DNA of 64,000 bases. It comes from Pantanalinema sp. GBBB05. GTDB taxonomy: Bacteria > Cyanobacteriota > Cyanobacteriia > Leptolyngbyales > Leptolyngbyaceae. Below, one piece after another: positions 8,453-16,619 of this stretch. The notes below the pieces were generated by a model, which saw only the letters and a list, made by a program, of their open reading frames with translations, had not been told where the DNA came from and made no database searches. The stretch lies in the NCBI GenBank assembly GCA_016743235.1, contig VRZD01000025.1, positions 37,588 through 101,587 of the forward strand, read 5' to 3'. A program made the position numbers and the translations under genes. Position 1 is the stretch's first letter. Each line of letters starts with the position of its first letter.

Positions 8453-11206
8453 GTGGATCATGCCAATTCAGACCTGCGATCGCTGAAACATGCTAAATGG
8501 CTAACCTCGCTGCGATCTTATTCCCAGGTTGCCAGCATCCTAGTCATAGCCATGGGTGGCATTGTGTTGTTGGGGTGGTTGTTTAATCTTCCAGCTCTCA
8601 AAAGCATATTACCCATCTGGGTGACGATGAAAGCTAATACCGCGATCGCCTTTATATTGGCAGGATGTTCGCTGTGGAATTTACATCGCTCCCCTAGATC
8701 AACGGTCACAATCACCCGGATTTTTGCTGGACTGGTGCTCACGATCGGGGGACTAACCTTAATCCAGTACAACTTCGGCATCAACCTCGGTATTGATCAA
8801 CTGTTATTTCAAGAACCCCGGAATGCTGTGGGCACTTTTGCCCCCGGACGCATGGCCGCCAATACGGCGTTTAATTTTGTGCTGGTGGGCACAGCGTTGC
8901 TATTACTGACGCGATCGCGACCATTCTATGTAGTAGTGCAGTTACTCAGCCTGACCTCTTTTTTCATTGCACTCTTAGGATTCCTAGGCTACCTCTACAA
9001 CATCCAAGAATTCTATGGCTTTGGTTCTTACACCAAAATGGCTGTTCATACTGCCACAGCTTTCATCATCTTGGGGATTGGCATTATTTTCTTGCATCCT
9101 CAGCGTGGCTTAATGGCTGTGATTACTAGCCAACAAGCTGGCGGCATTATGGCACGGCGGTTGGTATTAGCAGTAATTGGGATTCCTCCGATTCTGAGTG
9201 GTTTAATTCTGCTTGGCTACCGCGCCAAACTATACAACAGTGAAGTCGGGCTGTCTCTATCCGCGATCTTCAGCATCATTGTATTTGTAGTGCTGATCTG
9301 GATGAATGCCCGAGCTTTAGAACGGATTGATAGCCGACGGCAACAGGCTGAGGAACAAAGCCAGATTGATGCGATCGCGGCAGCCCGGGCAGCGACCCAC
9401 CTCACTGTAGTCGTTGATCATCTAGCCGATGGTTTACTCGTCACCGATCCGGCAGGACAAATTACTCGCTTCAATCCCGCCCTCGTTAAAATGTTTGGGC
9501 TGCAAAATACTAGTCTCATTGGTCATCCTTGCCGGATGCTTTTTCCACCTGAGATCGCCGCCTTGATTGAGCAAGCTATGACTCAATCTAAAGAGCGATT
9601 TACCGCAGAAGTGGCGTTAGCCAACCATCGAGTGGGACAAGCGGTAACAACCAACATTATTCGAGAGGCAAATCAATCACAGGCTACGGAATGGCTGGGT
9701 TCTGTCACCTTAATTCGGGATATTACGGCAGAGAAAGAAATTGACCAGATGAAAACTGAGTTTATTTCTACCGTATCACATGAATTACGGACTCCATTAA
9801 CCTCAGTTTTGGGGTTCGCTGCCATTATTCAAGAAAAGCTGGAAATTATTACTCCCGTAATCCCGACTGATGATCGCAAAACCCAACGTTACCTAAATCA
9901 AATTGAGAAAAATATCAACATTATTGTCTCAGAAGCTGAACGCCTGACATCTTTAATTAACGATGTCCTAGATGTTGCCAAAATGGAAGCGGGGAAAGTG
10001 GAATGGCACATGCAATTGCTATCAATGGCGGCAGTAGTGGAACGAGCGATCGCGAGCACATCGGCGTTAGTTGAGAGCAAAGGCTTGCTACTACACAGTG
10101 TTGTTGCCCCTGACTTACCTAAAGTATTTGGCGATAGCGATCGGTTAATCCAAGTAATGATTAATCTAATTTCTAATGCGATCAAATTTACTGAACACGG
10201 ATCGATCACGTGTGAAGTCACTAGTCAACGCGAGCATTTGTTAGTTCAAGTGATTGATACTGGAATTGGCATCCACCCTAAAGATCAACCACAAGTATTT
10301 GATAAGTTCAAACAAGTTGGAGATACATTAACAGACAAACCAAAAGGTACTGGTTTAGGCTTACCGATTTGCAAACAAATTATTGAACATCATGGCGGCA
10401 GTATTTGGGTAGAAAGTGAGACAGGCAAGGGTAGCCGGTTTTGTTTTACCTTACCGATCTATACAGCGCCAAATCAGTTAAGAACAAACATGGATGCATT
10501 AGTTAAACAGCTAAAAGCTCATGTAGTGACCACAACTCCTGATTTAATCCCGCGAACTAAAACGATTCTAGTTGTTGATGATGATCAGAATATTCGAGAG
10601 CTACTTCGCCAAGAACTAGAAGCAGAAGGATATGACGTGCAGGAAGCCAGCAATGGTATGGATGCCCTTGCCCAAGTGAAAACTACTAAGCCTGATCTGA
10701 TTATTTTAGATGTGATGATGCCGCAGATTAATGGGTTTGATGTAGCTGCTGTCCTGAAAAATAATCCTCATACGACTGATATTCCAATCATTGTCTTATC
10801 CATTATTGAGAATAAGGGTCAGGGCTATCGGATTGGCATCGATCGCTATCTGACTAAACCCATTAATCGAGAAGAATTGATGCAAGATATTGGTTTACTA
10901 CTATCTCAGGGAAGTTCTAGTAAAAAAGTGTTAGTTGTAGATAACAATGTTTCTACTTTACGTATCCTCTCTGAAGTCTTGCAATCCCAAGGATTTAATG
11001 TAGTAGAAGCCTCAGATAGCCAAGAATGTATTGAAAAGGCTCTATCTACTAAGCCCGATATGATTATCGTTGATTCAGTATTTTCCCAGCAACATAACCT
11101 GATCCGGACGCTACGCTTTGAAAAGGGATTGGAAAACCTGTTCTTTATCTTTCTCGCTGATCAGGAGCATCTGACCTCCCGTTCTCCTGACTCGATCGAG
11201 GAGTAA
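8453..11206 (+). CDS. Membrane hybrid histidine kinase with two receiver domains, the second truncated
   Basis: The 917-residue protein starts with GTG. The first 290 residues contain about eight hydrophobic segments (integral membrane sensor). A PAS domain (about 315-430) follows, then HisKA with H in FISTVSHELRTPLTSVLG (near 443), HATPase_c (about 555-680, ISNAIKFTEHGS, DTGIGI, GTGLGLPICKQII), and a complete receiver (about 703-815) with phospho-acceptor D in ILDVMMP, S in VLSII and K in YLTKPI. The last 95 residues (from 823) begin as a second receiver (KKVLVVDNN, IIVDSVF) but stop before the helix-4/strand-5 part that carries the conserved lysine. It lies between a GAF kinase and a CheY protein on the same strand. 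Confidence 0.9.
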   Translation: MDHANSDLRSLKHAKWLTSLRSYSQVASILVIAMGGIVLLGWLFNLPALKSILPIWVTMKANTAIAFILAGCSLWNLHRSPRSTVTITRIFAGLVLTIGGLTLIQYNFGINLGIDQLLFQEPRNAVGTFAPGRMAANTAFNFVLVGTALLLLTRSRPFYVVVQLLSLTSFFIALLGFLGYLYNIQEFYGFGSYTKMAVHTATAFIILGIGIIFLHPQRGLMAVITSQQAGGIMARRLVLAVIGIPPILSGLILLGYRAKLYNSEVGLSLSAIFSIIVFVVLIWMNARALERIDSRRQQAEEQSQIDAIAAARAATHLTVVVDHLADGLLVTDPAGQITRFNPALVKMFGLQNTSLIGHPCRMLFPPEIAALIEQAMTQSKERFTAEVALANHRVGQAVTTNIIREANQSQATEWLGSVTLIRDITAEKEIDQMKTEFISTVSHELRTPLTSVLGFAAIIQEKLEIITPVIPTDDRKTQRYLNQIEKNINIIVSEAERLTSLINDVLDVAKMEAGKVEWHMQLLSMAAVVERAIASTSALVESKGLLLHSVVAPDLPKVFGDSDRLIQVMINLISNAIKFTEHGSITCEVTSQREHLLVQVIDTGIGIHPKDQPQVFDKFKQVGDTLTDKPKGTGLGLPICKQIIEHHGGSIWVESETGKGSRFCFTLPIYTAPNQLRTNMDALVKQLKAHVVTTTPDLIPRTKTILVVDDDQNIRELLRQELEAEGYDVQEASNGMDALAQVKTTKPDLIILDVMMPQINGFDVAAVLKNNPHTTDIPIIVLSIIENKGQGYRIGIDRYLTKPINREELMQDIGLLLSQGSSSKKVLVVDNNVSTLRILSEVLQSQGFNVVEASDSQECIEKALSTKPDMIIVDSVFSQQHNLIRTLRFEKGLENLFFIFLADQEHLTSRSPDSIEE

Positions 11207-11255
11207 TGTTGTCGTTTCGTAAGTGATCTTTTTGTTGCCCAAAACTAGTTGACTT

Positions 11256-11636
11256 ATGCCTCAAAAAATTCTAATTGTGGATGACGAACCCAACATTTTG
11301 ATCCTGATGGAACAAGCTTTGGAAGCACTGGAAGATGCTGGAGTAGAGTTACTAACAGCAAAGAATGGGGAAGAAGCACTCAAGCTGATCAAAGCTGAAA
11401 AACCAGAATTGGTTTTTTTGGATGTGATGATGCCTAAGCTAAATGGTTTAGAGGTATGCAAAGCAGTAAAAACAGATCCGAGTCTGCAAACGGTTTATGT
11501 GATTATGTTGACCGCAAAGGGGCAGGAAGACGATCGCCAGAAAGGAAATGATGTAGGAGCAGATCTTTACATGACTAAGCCCTTTCGACCCAAAGTAGTA
11601 TTAGAAAAATCAATGCAAATTTTAGGCATTGAATAA
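11256..11636 (+). CDS. CheY-like single-domain response regulator
   Basis: The 126-residue product is a stand-alone receiver domain with no output domain. The acidic pocket DDEP (residues 8-11), phospho-acceptor D in LVFLDVMMPKLNG (near 56), T in VIMLTAKGQEDD and K in LYMTKPFRP are all present, so it should accept phosphate. It lies 49 bases after the hybrid kinase and is the only single-domain regulator in the window. It may carry the signal from one or both upstream kinases to a partner protein; that pairing is inferred from position only. A stem-loop follows at 11651. Confidence 0.93.
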   Translation: MPQKILIVDDEPNILILMEQALEALEDAGVELLTAKNGEEALKLIKAEKPELVFLDVMMPKLNGLEVCKAVKTDPSLQTVYVIMLTAKGQEDDRQKGNDVGADLYMTKPFRPKVVLEKSMQILGIE

Positions 11637-11650
11637 ATTCCTAAAAGGCA

Positions 11651-11679
11651 TGAGAATCAGACCTTTAGTTTGATTCTCA
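11651..11679 (+). terminator. Stem-loop after the response regulator gene
   Basis: TGAGAATCA at 11651-11659 pairs perfectly with TGATTCTCA at 11671-11679 around an 11-base loop. It starts 14 bases after the regulator stop codon. There is no clear T run, so it may be a weak terminator or an mRNA-stabilising hairpin. Confidence 0.45.
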
Positions 11680-11792
11680 CAATCATTTACCTCTAGAGGA
11701 ATACTGCTAGGATCTGTCTTCAGAGTCTCATGTAACCTAGAGCAACTTGATACTGTAGCCATATACACAAATGGTTATCAGGAGTCTTTATT

Positions 11793-12215
11793 ATGGCTGA
11801 AGAGATGAAAAATCAGGATTCTAATCAGGAACTTGAAAAACCAGGAACTGAGGTGATCTCAGAAGGTGAACACAATCTTCCCGAAGCCGATATTACAGCT
11901 CAAAGTTATGATGCTGAACAAATTCAGGAAGCTGTCGCTGAAGGTGAAGTAGAGTCGCCTAAAGTGGATTTAGATGCAGATTATGCTGCGGCCCAACAGC
12001 TGAGTAAAGGCAACAATAGCAGTGCATCAGCAGTGACCAGCATGGGTAATCCCCAGTTTGAACAGACACATACGGAATCAGCAAAAGCTGTCGCTGATTC
12101 TACTGGGAATCCTGATGACTATCGAGATATGGCAAAAGCTGTCACTCCTGATCCTGCCGAAGCTGGCAATGTCAACCAGCCAAAAGCCACTAACCCAGGA
12201 CAGGCACAGAAGTAA
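11793..12215 (+). CDS. Small acidic, probably disordered protein of unknown function
   Basis: The 140 residues are rich in Glu, Asp, Ala, Gln, Asn and Pro, poor in aromatic and hydrophobic residues, and have no cysteine. There is no signal peptide or membrane segment. The C-terminal half repeats AKAV twice (AKAVADSTGNPDD and AKAVTPDPAEAG). A good ribosome binding site (AGGAG at 11780-11784, 8 bases before ATG) and a strong terminator just downstream argue for a real, separately transcribed gene. Its composition resembles stress-related hydrophilic proteins, but I cannot assign a family or function. Confidence 0.65.
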   Translation: MAEEMKNQDSNQELEKPGTEVISEGEHNLPEADITAQSYDAEQIQEAVAEGEVESPKVDLDADYAAAQQLSKGNNSSASAVTSMGNPQFEQTHTESAKAVADSTGNPDDYRDMAKAVTPDPAEAGNVNQPKATNPGQAQK

Positions 12216-12271
12216 TTTTCTCATCGCCTTGAGCAGTTCCCTATCATCTCCCTAGCTTTTAGAGTGAATAT

Positions 12272-12307
12272 CGATCGTCTAACCGTATGGTTGGGCGATC
12301 GTTTTTT
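12272..12307 (+). terminator. Strong rho-independent terminator
   Basis: CGATCGTCTAACC (12272-12284) pairs with GGTTGGGCGATCG (12289-12301), with two or three G-T pairs, around a GTAT loop, and is followed at once by six T residues (12302-12307). It closes the acidic-protein gene and insulates the oxidase operon. Confidence 0.85.
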
Positions 12308-12492
12308 ATGAGGCATCACCATCCCCTTTCTAAGTTTTTGATGGCATGCTCCTGGTTAGCAAAATAGTGTTAAGTAATCTACCAAACGTTAGAAGCAACG
12401 TATCGGCAGACAGTTTCAAACTGGCGTTAGTTCTACGATCGCTGTACCCCTATCCTGCATTATGATATTTTTCTCTTCTCGGATTTTTTCTG

Positions 12493-12596
12493 CATCACTT
12501 GAGACTGTCCGATTCTGAAAGAGTATGCGACACTGCATAGCAAACGGTTCCTTTGTGGAACGAGACCCCGTAGCGAACGGTTCATCACTCGAGACT
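12493..12596. repeat. Two nested pairs of imperfect direct repeats upstream of the oxidase operon
   Basis: CATCACTTGAGACT (12493-12506) recurs as CATCACTCGAGACT (12583-12596), and TAGCAAACGGTTC (12538-12550) recurs as TAGCGAACGGTTC (12571-12583). Each pair differs by one base. The right copies lie within 40 bases of the first ATG of the operon, so they could be regulator binding sites or a remnant of a local duplication. Confidence 0.6.
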
Positions 12597-12609
12597 CAGG
12601 GAAACACTG

Positions 12610-13110
12610 ATGCTGAACTATTTACCGCCCTTAAACGATCACAATTTACCGTATCCCGATACGATTCATCCGATCGTCGTACATTTCGTGATCGCGATGG
12701 TTTTATTTGCCTTTATCTGCGATATCATCGGCTATTTCACTAAAAATCCTCGATTTTACGAAGTCAGTTGGTGGAATCTCTTTTTCTCAACGCTATCCAT
12801 TTTCATTGCTGTGATCTTTGGTCAAATTGAAGCGGGGTTAGCAGAACCCTATCAAGCGGTGCAATCCACATTAAATTTACATACCTTGATCGGTTGGGCA
12901 CTCGCTGGAATTCTGTCGGGCTTTACTGCATGGCGGTTTGTGCTGCGATCGCGGGATCCACAAACGGTGCCCATTCCCTATCTGGGTGCCAGTGCGGTTT
13001 TAGCTTTGCTCGTCTGTATGCAGACTTATCTGGGAGATGAACTCGTCTGGATTTATGGATTGCATACGCTCCCGATCGTCGAAGCCGTGAAGCAGGGAGC
13101 ACTGCGATGA
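12610..13110 (+). CDS. DUF2231-type four-helix membrane protein, oxidase-associated
   Basis: The 166-residue product has four hydrophobic helices. Histidines sit at the ends of helices in the motifs TIHPIVVHFVIAM, NLHTLIGWALAG and YGLHTLP, a pattern expected for a heme-b-binding or quinone-facing bundle. Members of DUF2231 often lie next to terminal oxidase genes in cyanobacteria, including the Cox3 cluster of Anabaena as I recall it. Its stop overlaps the start of the next DUF2231 gene by four bases (ATGA), which indicates translational coupling. The ATG at 12610 is preceded by only a weak AGGGAA. The role is unproven; heme binding is an inference from histidine placement. Confidence 0.8.
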   Translation: MLNYLPPLNDHNLPYPDTIHPIVVHFVIAMVLFAFICDIIGYFTKNPRFYEVSWWNLFFSTLSIFIAVIFGQIEAGLAEPYQAVQSTLNLHTLIGWALAGILSGFTAWRFVLRSRDPQTVPIPYLGASAVLALLVCMQTYLGDELVWIYGLHTLPIVEAVKQGALR

Positions 13111-13709
13111 ATGAGGAGTTAATTCAGCAATTAAGTGGGTTAGGAGCCAATGGCTTACCCTACGTTATGCCCATCCATCCCAACTTAGTCCATCTCACGC
13201 TTGGTTTATTCATCATTGGCATTGCCTTTGATATTGCCGGAGCCTTATTTCCTTTAGAAAAATCCATCCTGAAGTTTTTGTCGCTGACAGCTGTTCGTTC
13301 CAATTTCTTTGATGTCGGTTGGTACAACGTTCTAGCCTCGGCGATCGTCACCTTTTTCACCGTCGCCGCTGGGTTTTACGAAATCATGCTGGCTGCGCCC
13401 GCCGTAGATCTAAAAAGTTCCTGGGGATTGGGCGCAATGGAAACAATGCTATGGCATGGTTTGGGTGGTGTGTTCTTATTAATCCTAATTGTTGGCATGA
13501 CTGTCTGGCGGGGCTATCAGCGCTTTCTCTGGCGGAAGGACATGGCACGGCAAGTGCAGTGGAGCTATTTGCTGGCGGGCTTAGTGATTCTCTTGATCAT
13601 GTTTGTCCAGGGAACGCTGGGTGCCCACCTGATTGCCGATTTTGGCGTTCACAACACGGCAAAGGGTTTGCTGCATTTAGGTGAAGATCCCAATCTACTC
13701 CTGAAATAA
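13107..13709 (+). CDS. Second DUF2231-type membrane protein, oxidase-associated
   Basis: This 200-residue protein is a paralogue of the preceding gene product, with the matching motif PIHPNLVHLTLGLF near the N-terminus, then MLWHGLGGVFLL and a C-terminal HLIADFGVHNTAKGLLH. Four hydrophobic helices are visible, with a longer loop between helices 1 and 2 (about residues 48-68). The start codon overlaps the stop of the first gene in an ATGA, so the two are probably made in equal amounts and may form a heterodimer. The oxidase subunit II gene begins 40 bases downstream. Likely role: membrane partner of the oxidase, possibly in electron entry; this is inferred from context. Confidence 0.8.
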   Translation: MNEELIQQLSGLGANGLPYVMPIHPNLVHLTLGLFIIGIAFDIAGALFPLEKSILKFLSLTAVRSNFFDVGWYNVLASAIVTFFTVAAGFYEIMLAAPAVDLKSSWGLGAMETMLWHGLGGVFLLILIVGMTVWRGYQRFLWRKDMARQVQWSYLLAGLVILLIMFVQGTLGAHLIADFGVHNTAKGLLHLGEDPNLLLK

Positions 13710-13749
13710 TGTCCTGATTCGTTCTGACGGCAATGGTTCGGAGGTTTGA

Positions 13750-14658
13750 ATGAAACCGATCACAATTGTGCAAATGCTGCTATTTACGGTGGCGATCGCG
13801 GCAGCTAGTTGGTGGATGGGACAGCAGTCCTATGGCTGGCTCCCCCCGCAAGCGGCGACAGAAGCCAAATTGATTGATGATTTATTTAGTTTTTTAGTGG
13901 CATTAGGGACGTTCATCTTTTTAGGAGTAACGGGATTTATTGCCTATTCCCTGGTCTTCCATCGCGCTCCCCGCTATGACCTGAGTGATGGTCCGGCGAT
14001 CGAAGGCAATGTCACGTTAGAAGTAATCTGGACGGCGCTCCCGATTCTGTTAGTGTTTCTGATTGCAGGCTATAGCTATCAAACCTATGAGCAAATGGCG
14101 ATTCGCGGTCCGATGGAAGTGGTGCATTTACACATGCCAGGGATGGAGTCTGCCTATGCCGCCGATGCCACCAGTGAGCCAGTGGAAGCGATCGAAGTTC
14201 ATGCCAAACAGTGGGCCTGGTCGTTCCGTTATCCTGAGCAGAATGTGACGAGTACGGAATTGCATTTGCCAGTGAATCATCGCATCCGGTTAGCCATGCA
14301 GTCGGAGGATGTAATTCATGGCTTTTTCGTCCCTGCCTTTCGCCTGAAGCAAGACATTATCCCCAAACGGACGATCGAATTTGAATTCACTCCGGTACGA
14401 GAAGGCAAATATCGCCTGAGTGATTCCCAATTTAGTGGCACCTATTTTGCCACCATGCAAACGAATGTGGTGGTCGAGTCGCCCCAAGCCTATCAACAAT
14501 GGTTGACGCAAACCGCCGCCTACCCCACTACCCCAGCTAGCAATCCGGCTTATGCGGAATATACCCAACAAATCCAGCAACCAGGATTTAAAACGGGTTG
14601 GGCAACGGTGAAACCTGCTACACCACCGTTAGTCAACCAACCCAGCCAAGCCGGATAG
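13750..14658 (+). CDS. ctaC: Terminal oxidase subunit II lacking the CuA ligands (ARTO type)
   Basis: The 302-residue subunit has two N-terminal membrane helices (about residues 5-25 and 48-72, with a further hydrophobic patch near 95-115) and a C-terminal cupredoxin domain. The conserved AKQWAWSFRYPE and H190 in VIHGFFVPAFRLKQD are present. In the CuA site the usual C-x-E-x-C...H..M pattern reads D225-S-Q227-F-S229-G-T-Y-F233-A-T-M236: both cysteines, the glutamate and the histidine are replaced. This loss is the hallmark of the cyanobacterial alternative respiratory terminal oxidase (Cox3/ARTO), thought to take electrons from quinol rather than cytochrome c or plastocyanin. It lies in a DUF2231-DUF2231-II-I-III cluster. 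Confidence 0.93.
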   Translation: MKPITIVQMLLFTVAIAAASWWMGQQSYGWLPPQAATEAKLIDDLFSFLVALGTFIFLGVTGFIAYSLVFHRAPRYDLSDGPAIEGNVTLEVIWTALPILLVFLIAGYSYQTYEQMAIRGPMEVVHLHMPGMESAYAADATSEPVEAIEVHAKQWAWSFRYPEQNVTSTELHLPVNHRIRLAMQSEDVIHGFFVPAFRLKQDIIPKRTIEFEFTPVREGKYRLSDSQFSGTYFATMQTNVVVESPQAYQQWLTQTAAYPTTPASNPAYAEYTQQIQQPGFKTGWATVKPATPPLVNQPSQAG

Positions 14659-14750
14659 CCCCCCTAGCCCCCCAAATCTGGGGGGAACCAACCGTTCAAA
14701 GTCCCCCAGAATATAGCTTGCGGCATCGTAGAAAGGGGAATTTAGGGGGC
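14659..14750. repeat. C/G-rich palindromic intergenic element
   Basis: CCCCCCA (14668-14674) pairs with TGGGGGG (14679-14685) around a 4-base loop, and the outer words GCCCCCCTA at the left and TTTAGGGGGC at 14741-14750 form an imperfect terminal inverted pair. The whole is about 92 bp. Elements with this C-run/G-run layout are scattered between genes in many cyanobacteria. It splits the oxidase subunit II and I genes. Confidence 0.65.
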
Positions 14751-14901
14751 GCAACAGTTGACAAGGATGACTACTCAAACTGATGTACACGTAAATTTCT
14801 AAGGGAGATTTAGGCAGATCTTCCATCGTTGGCAACAAACCATAGAACCTTTAAACCACTTTCCTCAAGTTAATCATTCCAGCTTTAGAGATAGGTGATT
14901 A

Positions 14902-16575
14902 ATGACTAACGTTCCGATCGATCGCGTGGATGTCTTGGGAGATAAGCCTGAATCTGAACCTCCCAATAATTGGCGACACTACTTTAGCTTTAGTACCGAC
15001 CATAAAGTGATTGGGATTCAATATCTGGTCACCTCCTTTATCTTCTTTCTGATCGGTGGCGTATTCTCAATGGTGATTCGCGCCGAACTGATCACGCCAG
15101 AAGCCGACTTCCTCGATCGCACCCTCTACAACAGCATGTTCACCATGCATGGGACGATCATGATCTTTTTATGGATCTTTCCGTCCCTAGTCGGGCTGTC
15201 TAATTATTTAGTGCCCTTGATGATTGGGGCGCAGGATATGGCGTTTCCCCGCTTAAATGCCGTGGCGTTCTGGTTAGTCCCCATTTTCGGCATTCTGCTG
15301 ATGGCAACGTTCTTTCTACCCGATGGCACTGCCCAATCTGGCTGGTGGGTCTATCCTCCGGTGAGTACTCAAAATCCATCCGGGCGGTTAATTAATGGAC
15401 AGGCAGTATGGATTCTTGCCGTGGCCATCTCCGGCATTTCGTCGATTATGGGGGCAGTAAATTTCGTCACGACGATCGTCAAAATGCGGGCACCAGGGAT
15501 GACCTTCTTCCGGATGCCCATCTTTGTCTGGACAGTGTTGAGTGCTCAGTTGATCCAACTAACGGCTCTGCCTGCTTTAACGGCAGGAGCAGTGATGTTG
15601 TTATTTGATTTGACCGTTGGCACCGCCTTCTTCAATCCCGATAAAGGCGGCAACCCGATTCTGTTCCAGCACTTCTTCTGGTTCTATTCCCATCCGGCTG
15701 TGTATGTGATGGTGCTGCCGATCTTCGGGGTGTTTTCCGAAATCTTTCCAGCTTTCTCCCGCAAGCCCTTATTTGGCTACAACGTCGTGGCAGTTTCCTC
15801 AATGGTAATTGCCGGAGTCAGTATTCTGGTGTGGGTTCACCACATGTATACCAGTGGCACTCCTGGCTGGATGCGCCTGGTGTTCATGCTGTCTACGATG
15901 TGTGTCGCCGTACCCACAGGCATTAAGATTTTTGCCTGGACAGCGACCATCTGGCGAGGAAAATTGCGGCTGGATACACCGATGCTATTTGCCTTGGGCG
16001 GCATGGTGATGTTTTTATTCGCCGGCATTACGGGCATCATGCTGGCATCCGTCCCGATCGATATTCACGTCAACAACACCTATTTCGTCGTCGGTCACTT
16101 TCACTATGTGGTCAACAGCACGATCACGATGGGTATGTTTGCTGCCATCTACTTCTGGTTTCCCAAAATGACCGGACGGATGTATTACGAAGGCTTAGGC
16201 AAACTGCATTTCTGGCTGGCGTTTCTGGGCAATAACCTCACCTTCCTGCCTATGCACCCTGCCGGATTACAAGGCATGGTGCGGCGGATTTCCTCCTACG
16301 ATCCCGAATATGCCTTCTGGAACGTGCTGTCCAGTTTGGGGGCCTTTCTGCTCGGCATGTCTACCCTGCCGTTTATTTTGAATATTGTCGGTTCCTGGAT
16401 TCAAGGCGAACCGGCTCCCGCCAATCCCTGGCGCGCGATCGGCTTGGAATGGCTCGTCTCCTCCCCACCCCCCGTCGAAAACTTTGAACAGCCTCCAGTC
16501 GTTGTCTCAGCTCCCTACGGCTACGGCAAATCCGAACCCCTGATCGCCGGAGCCAATTCTAGCGACAGTCCATAA
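14902..16575 (+). CDS. ctaD: Terminal oxidase subunit I (heme-copper oxidase)
   Basis: This 557-residue catalytic subunit has about twelve membrane helices and reduces oxygen to water while pumping protons. All metal ligands are visible: the low-spin heme histidine in FTMHGTIMIF, the CuB histidine with its cross-linked tyrosine in WFYSHPAVYVMVLP, the CuB pair in WVHHMYTSG, and the two heme histidines in VGHFHYVV. The length and motifs fit the A-type family. The cluster has no heme-A synthase or assembly genes. It is separated from subunit II by 243 bases containing a palindromic repeat and from subunit III by a short CT-rich spacer. Location: thylakoid or plasma membrane. Confidence 0.96.
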   Translation: MTNVPIDRVDVLGDKPESEPPNNWRHYFSFSTDHKVIGIQYLVTSFIFFLIGGVFSMVIRAELITPEADFLDRTLYNSMFTMHGTIMIFLWIFPSLVGLSNYLVPLMIGAQDMAFPRLNAVAFWLVPIFGILLMATFFLPDGTAQSGWWVYPPVSTQNPSGRLINGQAVWILAVAISGISSIMGAVNFVTTIVKMRAPGMTFFRMPIFVWTVLSAQLIQLTALPALTAGAVMLLFDLTVGTAFFNPDKGGNPILFQHFFWFYSHPAVYVMVLPIFGVFSEIFPAFSRKPLFGYNVVAVSSMVIAGVSILVWVHHMYTSGTPGWMRLVFMLSTMCVAVPTGIKIFAWTATIWRGKLRLDTPMLFALGGMVMFLFAGITGIMLASVPIDIHVNNTYFVVGHFHYVVNSTITMGMFAAIYFWFPKMTGRMYYEGLGKLHFWLAFLGNNLTFLPMHPAGLQGMVRRISSYDPEYAFWNVLSSLGAFLLGMSTLPFILNIVGSWIQGEPAPANPWRAIGLEWLVSSPPPVENFEQPPVVVSAPYGYGKSEPLIAGANSSDSP

Positions 16576-16579
16576 GCGA

Positions 16580-16619
16580 CTCCCCATCTCCCCATCTCCC
16601 TTACCTCCCCCACTCCCCT
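16580..16619. repeat. CT-rich short tandem repeat between oxidase genes
   Basis: The spacer is made of CTCCCCAT/CTCCC units with hardly any G, including TCCCCATC twice in tandem. Similar tracts occur at 17262-17307 and 45490-45540, and in complement at 3779-3893. The layout recalls the heptameric short tandem repeats described in filamentous cyanobacteria. Confidence 0.55.

Larger units (their letters stand above)
12216..12609. other. Intergenic region between the acidic protein and the oxidase cluster
   Basis: The left part holds the terminator at 12272-12307. The right part (about 12490-12600) holds two pairs of imperfect direct repeats and probably the promoter and control region of the oxidase operon. 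The middle is AT-rich with no supported gene. A short plus-strand frame starting at 12525 crosses into the first oxidase-cluster gene in another frame and looks spurious. Confidence 0.5.
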
